From NCBI GenBank assembly GCA_039208045.1, contig JBCCRH010000137.1, positions 1-13,157 of the forward strand: DNA of 13,157 bases, written 5' to 3'. Below are positions 7,833 through 13,157 of this stretch, piece after piece (the stretch's first letter is position 1; each line of letters opens with the position of its first letter). A program made the position numbers and the translations under genes. Source of the stretch: JBCCRH01 sp039208045 (lineage in GTDB: Bacteria; Bacteroidota; Bacteroidia; Chitinophagales; Saprospiraceae). The notes under the pieces were generated by a model, which saw only the letters and a program-made list of their open reading frames with translations, did not search any database and was not told where the DNA came from.

Positions 7833-7863
7833 TTTGCTGGCGTCGCTTTGGGGTATAAATTTG
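7833..7863 (+). promoter_or_regulatory. Bacteroidota-type promoter (TTTG-N19-TAAATTTG)
   Basis: TTTG at 7833-7836 and TAAATTTG at 7856-7863 are separated by 19 bases. Both boxes and the spacing agree with the Bacteroidota housekeeping consensus TTTG-N19-TAnnTTTG, making this the best promoter match in the window. Transcription would begin near 7870 and run right into DNA with no protein gene for 700 bases, so the product is an RNA or a very long leader. Confidence 0.72.
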
Positions 7864-7878
7864 TAAGCGTAATCAAAA

Positions 7879-7895
7879 GGGATTACAACAAACAA
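7879..7895 (+). repeat. 17-base motif A, copy 1
   Basis: GGGATTACAACAAACAA differs from 8123-8139 at one base (A against T at position 9). Copy 1 overlaps the 3' arm of the 5' hairpin of the first candidate RNA. Each copy is followed downstream by motif B (AGGGCAATT) and then by a terminator hairpin. Confidence 0.6.
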
Positions 7896-7951
7896 TCTGA
7901 AAAGTAAAGCTTGTGAGAGCAATCATACTATGAAAGAACAACAAAGTTCAT

Positions 7952-7960
7952 AGGGCAATT
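7952..7960 (+). repeat. 9-base motif B, copy 1
   Basis: AGGGCAATT is repeated at 8225-8233, with GGA close after it in both places. It lies six bases before the left arm of the first terminator hairpin. Nine bases alone could recur by chance. The shared order with motif A and a terminator is what makes it notable. Confidence 0.4.
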
Positions 7961-7965
7961 CGGAA

Positions 7966-8000
7966 GCCCTGCCTCCACATGAGGAGCAGGGCCACTTTTT
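7966..8000 (+). terminator. intrinsic terminator-like hairpin 1
   Basis: GCCCTGC (7966-7972) pairs perfectly with GCAGGGC (7986-7992), extended by CTC (7973-7975) with GAG (7981-7983). A run of five T follows at 7996-8000 after three bases. The T-run lies on the right only, so it would stop rightward transcription. Confidence 0.6.
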
Positions 8001-8059
8001 CCAACAGCCTTCATGCACTTACAAGTTAAAAATATAAGATTGAGATTTTGAAATAATGG

Positions 8060-8163
8060 GTGGGGACGAAGCGGTATCTGAAGGAAAACTTGTAGCACTT
8101 TAGCTGCCTATCAAATACCATTGGGATTACTACAAACAAACATGCTGCCGCTCTTGTCCCCAC
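8060..8163 (+). ncRNA. structured RNA element closed by a 12-bp helix
   Basis: GTGGGGAC (8060-8067) pairs perfectly with GTCCCCAC (8156-8163). After an internal loop, GCGG (8071-8074) pairs with CCGC (8148-8151). Inside, GTAGC (8092-8096) and GCTGC (8103-8107) can form a 5-bp hairpin with one G-U. Two other pairings compete: GGTAT (8073-8077) with ATACC (8115-8119), and TTGTAG (8090-8095) with CTACAA (8130-8135). Long closing helix, internal loop and competing inner helices are typical of a regulatory RNA or a 6S-like RNA, but no family is recognised. No good promoter was found just upstream, and its strand is inferred from the rightward terminators around it. Confidence 0.5.
8123..8139 (+). 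repeat. 17-base motif A, copy 2
   Basis: GGGATTACTACAAACAA matches 7879-7895 at 16 of 17 positions. It lies in the 3' half of the structured element at 8060-8163; its CTACAA part (8130-8135) is one side of a possible competing helix. Confidence 0.6.
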
Positions 8164-8224
8164 TATTTTAGTTACTTTTTTCGAAGTACTCAGTCAAAGA
8201 TTAAAGGGTGTTTTATTTTTCAGA

Positions 8225-8233
8225 AGGGCAATT
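8225..8233 (+). repeat. 9-base motif B, copy 2
   Basis: AGGGCAATT repeats 7952-7960. It lies 102 bases after motif A copy 2 and 32 bases before the second terminator hairpin, so the order A, B, terminator is kept although distances differ. Confidence 0.4.
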
Positions 8234-8265
8234 GGAGATAAGTAGATAGTTGCTATTATTCCGGG

Positions 8266-8307
8266 CTGGGTAGCAGTAAAAGAGCTGCTGCCCAGTTTTC
8301 TTTTTTC
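8266..8307 (+). terminator. strong intrinsic terminator 2
   Basis: CTGGGTAGCAG (8266-8276) pairs with CTGCTGCCCAG (8285-8295): 11 continuous pairs with one G-U and an 8-base loop. TTTTCTTTTTT follows immediately from 8296. This is a textbook rightward intrinsic terminator, more than 250 bases before the next start codon. Confidence 0.82.
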
Positions 8308-8461
8308 TCTCCATCGTGCCTTTGGCTTCTACCCAACAAAACGAAATACACACGTATTATTTACGATATGAAAGAGTTATTCTGTAAGATCTTGATTTGT
8401 TATTAGCGAGTTTATTGACCCTAAAAGACCATTGAAAACAACACATATTGAATTTTCGAGT

Positions 8462-8503
8462 ACAGGCTTTTTCTGGCTTTTGGCCGGAAAAAGTCCTGTT
8501 TTT
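8462..8503 (+). terminator. strong intrinsic terminator 3, close to the 596-aa gene
   Basis: The left arm 8462-8477 and right arm 8483-8499 form 16 pairs with a single bulged T at 8494 and one G-U, around a 5-base TTTTG loop; the T-run continues to 8503. The left flank has no A-run of the kind needed for leftward termination, so it acts rightward. It ends only 69 bases before the ATG at 8573, so it either closes an upstream RNA or attenuates the operon that follows. Confidence 0.8.
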
Positions 8504-8572
8504 AAATGCCAAATTGTATTTTAGTCGATTAGTACTCTTTTAACCCCATTTGAAAATTCAACCACAGCAGCT
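8504..8572 (+). promoter_or_regulatory. leader of the 596-aa/CHAT operon, weak promoter candidate
   Basis: If terminator 3 is efficient, the operon's own promoter must lie in these 69 bases. The best candidate is TTG at 8514-8516 with TACTCTTT at 8533-8540 (spacer 16). This fits TAnnTTTG poorly, because C replaces T and T replaces G. No Shine-Dalgarno is visible before the ATG. Confidence 0.25.
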
Positions 8573-10363
8573 ATGAACCCAAAAAGTTCAACCCCCCAAC
8601 TTCAAAAGACAATTCAATTGTTTGTTTTAGTAGCCGTGCTACTATTCGCTTTTGTGGATAGTAGCTCGCTATTTGGGCAAACCCTAGAGCCCAGTAAAAC
8701 GGTGTCCGCCGATCCTGGAAAAATAGCATGGGAACTCAGTGGCATGCCCGAGCTAGTGCCTTTCAACTCCAACGACAAACTCCAGCCGCGTTATTCTCAC
8801 CTCTGGTTTTTCAATGATGGTAACTTTATAGTAGGTACAGAAGATACTCTGGTCATCCACCAGTCGGGAGCCACCCAACAAGCTGAAAAGAAAAAAGGCC
8901 ATACCTCCTCTACAGGCTTGTATACCGATACAAACGATCGCCCACCAAAGATTGTCATCAGCCCAGACATTGACCAAGCAACAACTACTAGTCAAGGATA
9001 TACTCCAACAGAAGCGATTACCGATTCTACTGCTTTTATAAAGCTAGAGAAGGAGCATGTTAATCTAGTCCCCAACGATACGACGATATGGATTTTATCG
9101 TTTAGAAATCTCCTGCCTAATACACCACTGGTTGGTCAGCTGTATCTATTCTATGATGCGCCCATTGAGCAGATTTATATCGATCCGAAGGGTAAAAAAG
9201 AAAGTCGTGAGTTAGCGAAGAACGCCTCCAATGAGGTCAATTATGGTTCATTCGAATACGAGCGCAAGTGGCTCTTTTTTGATGGCGTAGATCCGATCAC
9301 CTATACGATTGATACGTTTAACTTTCCTAGCCTGGCAAGTGATTACAGAAAAGCACTCGTTTGGAGTTTTAGTAAGTTGACTAATGATGCCGAGAAGCGA
9401 CTATTCCTGCAGTTCAAAAACGATGAGAACCTTCTAAAAAAGTTTCCAGCCAATAAAATGGGAGCTACAAAGTTTATGGCTGTTTTTGTTGCTGATACCA
9501 CTGTACTTGATGCAGCAGCACTAGAGCCAGCACTCACTGCCGAAGAAGGGGAACGAATTGAAAATTTAGGACTTAGTACTTTCATTAGGAATGTACCTGA
9601 GTATCTAACCTATAATTTTGAAGACGAACCAGAGATAATTGATACTACAGTTGAAACTACTACACCACTAAATACTAGTAATTTACTTGGCAATCTGGGG
9701 AATCTGATCGTAGACATTCAAGAAGTAGAAACCCGCCTTTCTAAAGCTCACGATCCTAACTACATGCGTATGGATGCTTGCGCGTGTCCGCCAGAGGGGG
9801 AAGGCGAGCAATTACTAGTTACTACGGTCAACTTTGTCAACGATGGGAATGCTCGTACTGAAGATATTTTTGTGAAAATCAGCATTCCTGAAGAAATTGA
9901 TTTCAATAGCATCGATCCGACACCAGTGAGCTTTTTCCCACCCTTAGATCCCGCAGCAATCAATTCATCGGTAACGCTATCAAAAAACGAAGCGACCCGG
10001 GAAATTACCTGGACATTCGAGGCTTTTAGTCTCAACACAACTAAAGCAATGGGTGTAGGGCACCCTGATACTGAGGGTCGAATAGTGTTCACGATGCTGA
10101 CCAACAAAGGGGTTGATATAAAGGATGTGCCCAGCATGTGGGCCTGCATTAATTTCTCAGACGATCCACAAGATGAAGTATGTACCCCCGAGGTTGCACC
10201 TAGCCTAGTGGAGGACGATGTAGACGGCATTTTGCAATGTGGTGAGTGTGTGCTACCTCCTGCACCGATTATTCCTGAAGGAGAAACGATGCCGTGGTGG
10301 ATTTGGCTTATTATCTTGCTAGCTTTTGGGGTTGCCGCTTGGGCTATTTACGAGACTCGCTAA
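8573..10363 (+). CDS. exported PKD/DUF11-like protein with C-terminal membrane anchor (596 aa)
   Basis: Not assigned to a named family; the architecture suggests a surface or periplasmic structural or receptor protein. Residues 14-28 form the hydrophobic core of a signal peptide, with likely cleavage after LFG at about 35. Residues 74-96 (YSHLWFFNDGNF onward, ending near H96) resemble a PKD-type Ig-like strand pair. A middle beta-rich region follows, with a Thr-rich linker at about 355-367. Residues about 413-515 resemble DUF11/CARDB-type domains: VTTVNFVNDGNARTEDIFVK, then a SIPEEIDFNS segment. Cysteines at 403, 405, 525, 537, 556 and 559 could form disulfides, including the CAC and CGEC pairs. 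After PPAPIIPEG, residues 574-592 (starting PWWIWLIILL) form one membrane segment with a four-residue tail (YETR), so most of the protein faces outward. A CHAT protease gene follows after 30 bp, so the two are probably co-transcribed. Confidence 0.82.
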   Translation: MNPKSSTPQLQKTIQLFVLVAVLLFAFVDSSSLFGQTLEPSKTVSADPGKIAWELSGMPELVPFNSNDKLQPRYSHLWFFNDGNFIVGTEDTLVIHQSGATQQAEKKKGHTSSTGLYTDTNDRPPKIVISPDIDQATTTSQGYTPTEAITDSTAFIKLEKEHVNLVPNDTTIWILSFRNLLPNTPLVGQLYLFYDAPIEQIYIDPKGKKESRELAKNASNEVNYGSFEYERKWLFFDGVDPITYTIDTFNFPSLASDYRKALVWSFSKLTNDAEKRLFLQFKNDENLLKKFPANKMGATKFMAVFVADTTVLDAAALEPALTAEEGERIENLGLSTFIRNVPEYLTYNFEDEPEIIDTTVETTTPLNTSNLLGNLGNLIVDIQEVETRLSKAHDPNYMRMDACACPPEGEGEQLLVTTVNFVNDGNARTEDIFVKISIPEEIDFNSIDPTPVSFFPPLDPAAINSSVTLSKNEATREITWTFEAFSLNTTKAMGVGHPDTEGRIVFTMLTNKGVDIKDVPSMWACINFSDDPQDEVCTPEVAPSLVEDDVDGILQCGECVLPPAPIIPEGETMPWWIWLIILLAFGVAAWAIYETR

Positions 10364-10393
10364 ACCTCTTTCATACATCGCACAACTCTATTT

Positions 10394-13157
10394 ATGCGCT
10401 ATCTACTTTTTATGGCCTGTTGTCTGGCAGCAGGCCCACAGCTATTGGCTTTTAATGAAACCAATCCACTTTTAGCCGCCGCTACGCAGGCTGCTGCTAG
10501 TTCCAATTGGGACAGCACCGCTATTTACCTCGAACAAATTAAAACGCAATGCCAAGCTGAAGATAATCTATCCGATTGGATGGCAGCATGTAAAAAAGTA
10601 GCTCGCGCTGCTGACGATATGGGCCTTCCTTTTCGAGCCATCGAATACTTTTCTCTAGGGGCTGATCCCCAGCAATTCCGTTCGCCAAAAGATTCTTTGG
10701 AGTGGGACGCGCTAGGGTGGTTGCATGTAAATATAGCATTCACCTACTATCAGCGCGTTGGACAATTTGCAGAAGCACTGGAACACTACAGAAAGGCCAA
10801 GCAAATCATCGTAGATGACTGGGGCGTAGAGGATTACTATGTGGGGCGATACATATACAAGACTATGGGCAACATCTACACCCGCTATGGTGATTATCAG
10901 GCGGGGGAGGTACTACTAAAGAAATACATTGCGATTAGCGAATCGGTAGGAGCCAATAGAGACGTAGCGCAAGGGTGGTGCGATTTAGCGGCTGCCTACT
11001 ATGCAGATGGGCAGTTCGAGCAAGCGCAACTAGCTTGCGAAAAAGGCCTGCAAATTCCAGGTCTTGGCAACGATACTAGAGGCATCTTATGGGCTAATTT
11101 ATCACTCGCCTTAGAAGCAAGCGAGCAGTACGAAGCATCCATTGCACTGACCAACACCGCACTAGCCACACTAAAGGCAGAGCAGGGCCAAGCATCTGAA
11201 GGACTACTTGATGCCGCTATCGGCAATATCCATATTCGCCAAGGAAACATCTACCTTAGAAATCAAGACTACCAACGAGCTGATCAGGCTTTTCAGCTCG
11301 GCTTCGCCGCTTACCAAGCCTATTTTGAGACCGATAAAAACCGAGAAATTAGCAAAATCCACAACAGATGGGGAGCCCTCAAGTACGAGCAAAATGATTG
11401 GACAGGCGCTATAGCACAATATCAAAAAGCACTAGCTTGTATTATCCCCAATTTCGAGCTAACTACCGATGAGCGCAACCCCACGCGCACCCAATTATTT
11501 GCAGAAAATAGTATCCAAGAAGCCCTACTCGGCAAAGCCCTAGCCCTAGAAAAGCGTTTTGAGGACACTCAAAAAAAGAGCGACCTAGAGCTCGCCTTGC
11601 AGAGCCACCAGCTCATCTTCGAGGTAGAACAAGCACTCCGCAAAACACACAATTATGAAGCTTCGCGACTCAACAGCGTAGAAGAAACCCGCGAGCGTTG
11701 TGAAGCAGCCATCCGAGTGGCGCTACGGCTATGGGAAGTGACCCAAAACCCTGCCTACCAGTTCACTGCCTTCGAATTTGCCGAACGCAGTAAGAGCATC
11801 CTACTACTACAGGCGACGAGTGCCGCCAAGGCTGTTGCGGTAGCTAACATCCCGGCTAGTAAACTCAAAGAAGAAAAAGCTCTACAGTACCGCATTACCA
11901 ATTTGGAAAAGCAACTTTTTGGGCAACCCAATCTATCCGACTCGCTACAGCTAGCGCTGGAAAACGAACTGCTAGAACTCCGCCAAGCCTACACCCTCTG
12001 GCAAGATGAGCTAGAAACCGAATATGCCACCTATTACCAACTAAAATATAACCTAGCGCTTCCCGATTTGGCAACGATCCGCTCTAATATTCTACGCCAT
12101 GACCAAGCGCTGATCGAGTATTTTGTGGGAAATGAAACCGTCTATGCCTTTTATATCGACCAAGAACAATTCGAAGTGATTCAATGGGATAGGCCCGAAG
12201 ACTTGGCCGATATGGTCGTACAATTCCGTGCAGACATTGAGCAATTTCAGTTCTCTAGCCAAGACCGCACCGCTCTTTGCGACAGCTATACTCAAAAGGC
12301 AGTGCGCCTGCACGATGAACTGCTAGGCCGCCTCCCCAATCTACCGACGGATCTACTGATTATTCCATCCGGAATCCTAGGATTCCTTCCCTTTGAAGCC
12401 CTACTCACGACCGCTCCCGCTCAAGCTTGTGCGTTCGAGTCTTATCCGTATGTGCTGAAGACGCATTGCATTAGCTACAGCTACTCGCTCACCCTGCAAC
12501 AATTGCTGCAAGCAGGTACCCAATCGGGGCAAGCGGACTACATCGGCTATGCCCCTCGATTCGATGGAAGTGCAGGCTGGGGCAAATTAGCCAACAACAC
12601 CCTTTCTGTGGATAAGGCTGCTGCTCATTTTGGTGGTCAAGCCAAAATCGCAGGAGCCGCCAATATCCGAGCCTTTCAGGAGACCGCACCCCGCTACGAA
12701 ATCATTCAGCTAGCCACCCATGCCACTGCTAATACCCAAAACGCTGATTTTTCATGCATCCTCTTTTCTGATGGAGCGAATAGCTACGATACCCTTTTTG
12801 TAAAAGACCTCTACCTGATGGAACTCGAAGCCGACCTCGTGGTGCTGAGTGCCTGTGAGACCGCCATCGGGAAGCTTTACCAAGGGGAGGGCATCATTAG
12901 CCTCGCCCGTGCCTTTCTGTATGCTGGCGCAAAAAGCGTGGTGACTACCCTCTGGCAAATCAATGACGACGCCACGGGAGAATTGCTAGATCACTTTTAT
13001 GTTAACTTAAAAAATGGGGAGGACAAAGCGACTGCCCTACGAGCAGCTAAACTTTCTTATCTGGAAGAGAATAAAAGCCTCTATGCACACCCGGTCTATT
13101 GGGCCGGTTTTACGCCGATTGGCAATATGAAACCGATTTATGCGAAGCACCAATGGT
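10394..13157 (+). CDS. exported TPR-CHAT protease, 3' end outside the window
   Basis: A caspase-like cysteine peptidase with a TPR sensor. The ATG at 10394 opens a frame that stays free of stops for 921 codons to the window end. A short signal peptide is predicted (MRYLLFMACCLAAGPQLLA, cleavage near residue 19). TPR units occupy about 112-350, for example YYQRVGQFAEALEHYRKAKQ near 117-136. A helical linker includes FAERSKSILLLQA at about 460, characteristic of TPR-CHAT proteins. The CHAT domain spans about 600-915: LIIPSGILGFLPFEAL near 655, the catalytic His776 in LATHATAN, and the catalytic Cys821 in VVLSACETAIG, followed by GAKSVVTTLWQIND and YWAGFTPIGN. Both dyad residues are present, so activity is expected. 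In Craspase and in gasdermin-linked systems, TPR-CHAT proteases cut a neighbouring protein, but those act in the cytoplasm; the signal peptide points elsewhere. A C-terminal extension after the window cannot be excluded. Confidence 0.9.
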   Translation, partial: MRYLLFMACCLAAGPQLLAFNETNPLLAAATQAAASSNWDSTAIYLEQIKTQCQAEDNLSDWMAACKKVARAADDMGLPFRAIEYFSLGADPQQFRSPKDSLEWDALGWLHVNIAFTYYQRVGQFAEALEHYRKAKQIIVDDWGVEDYYVGRYIYKTMGNIYTRYGDYQAGEVLLKKYIAISESVGANRDVAQGWCDLAAAYYADGQFEQAQLACEKGLQIPGLGNDTRGILWANLSLALEASEQYEASIALTNTALATLKAEQGQASEGLLDAAIGNIHIRQGNIYLRNQDYQRADQAFQLGFAAYQAYFETDKNREISKIHNRWGALKYEQNDWTGAIAQYQKALACIIPNFELTTDERNPTRTQLFAENSIQEALLGKALALEKRFEDTQKKSDLELALQSHQLIFEVEQALRKTHNYEASRLNSVEETRERCEAAIRVALRLWEVTQNPAYQFTAFEFAERSKSILLLQATSAAKAVAVANIPASKLKEEKALQYRITNLEKQLFGQPNLSDSLQLALENELLELRQAYTLWQDELETEYATYYQLKYNLALPDLATIRSNILRHDQALIEYFVGNETVYAFYIDQEQFEVIQWDRPEDLADMVVQFRADIEQFQFSSQDRTALCDSYTQKAVRLHDELLGRLPNLPTDLLIIPSGILGFLPFEALLTTAPAQACAFESYPYVLKTHCISYSYSLTLQQLLQAGTQSGQADYIGYAPRFDGSAGWGKLANNTLSVDKAAAHFGGQAKIAGAANIRAFQETAPRYEIIQLATHATANTQNADFSCILFSDGANSYDTLFVKDLYLMELEADLVVLSACETAIGKLYQGEGIISLARAFLYAGAKSVVTTLWQINDDATGELLDHFYVNLKNGEDKATALRAAKLSYLEENKSLYAHPVYWAGFTPIGNMKPIYAKHQW

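Larger units (their letters stand above)
7869..8000 (+). ncRNA. candidate small RNA or attenuated leader (about 130 nt)
   Basis: Bounded by the promoter at 7833-7863 and by the terminator-like hairpin at 7966-8000. Its 5' end can form a perfect 6-bp hairpin: GTAATC (7869-7874), loop AAAAGG, GATTAC (7881-7886). A 7-codon ORF plus stop (7930-7953, MKEQQSS) ends inside AGGGC (7952-7956). AGGGC can pair with GCCCT (7966-7970), the left arm of the terminator, so an attenuator-like switch is possible. No known RNA family was recognised. Whether it is a free sRNA or a read-through leader cannot be told from sequence. Confidence 0.5.

Noticed and set aside
8056..8103. 15-codon ORF (MGGDEAVSEGKLVAL) overlapping the structured element, considered as a leader peptide or tmRNA-like tag
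   Set aside because: Its sequence follows from the 5' arm of the helix, no tRNA-like acceptor structure flanks it, and an ORF this short is expected by chance.
8368..8406. 12-codon ORF (MKELFCKILICY) between terminators 2 and 3
   Set aside because: No promoter box or conservation evidence, and the length is within chance expectation for AT-rich DNA.
10394..13157. Craspase-type (type III-E CRISPR-associated) TPR-CHAT protease
   Set aside because: No Cas7-11 gene, Csx30/Csx31-like gene or CRISPR array is in the window, and a signal peptide is predicted.

Overview
The window looks like chromosomal DNA of a member of the Bacteroidota, probably the Saprospiria (Lewinella/Haliscomenobacter-like). 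The signs are a short Bacteroidota-type arginine decarboxylase, a helical-repeat family starting with a 'MSRSEKRYF'-like motif, large TPR and TPR-CHAT proteins, a PKD/DUF11-like surface protein, no clear Shine-Dalgarno sequences, and promoter matches of the TTTG...TAnnTTTG type. This placement is inference from gene content; there is no rRNA or marker gene here. No tRNA, IS element, integrase, CRISPR array or phage gene was seen.

Left part (1-5944). A membrane-anchored TPR protein (664 aa) is read leftwards. It is divergent from a small HEAT-like helical protein, which is followed by a GNAT acetyltransferase. The acetyltransferase overlaps tail to tail with a MazG-like NTP pyrophosphohydrolase gene. 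A PLP-dependent arginine decarboxylase (polyamine synthesis) and an unrecognised 206-aa protein follow rightwards. The last two genes each carry a TAnnTTTG promoter box just upstream.

Middle (5957-8572). A 498-aa helical-repeat protein is read leftwards. Its 3' five-sixths, and the 3' third of the convergent 206-aa gene, look more AT-rich than their surroundings. It is followed by about 1.1 kb without a protein gene, and this is the most unusual part of the window. It holds a 16-base direct repeat (two copies 180 bp apart), a good Bacteroidota promoter, a 12-bp-closed structured RNA element, two short motifs that recur in the same order, and three hairpins followed by T-runs, all pointing right. 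It is best read as a cluster of small RNAs, or as a long multi-terminator leader.

Right part (8573-13157). Two genes 30 bp apart probably form an operon. The first encodes an exported 596-aa protein with PKD-like and DUF11-like regions and a C-terminal membrane anchor. The second encodes a TPR-CHAT protein with a signal peptide and an apparently intact His/Cys dyad, cut off by the window end. Both are predicted to sit on the outer face of the inner membrane, so the CHAT protease could act on its membrane-bound neighbour. The combination of multi-terminator RNA region, anchored DUF11-like protein and exported TPR-CHAT protease is the best candidate here for an undescribed system. The functional link is inference.
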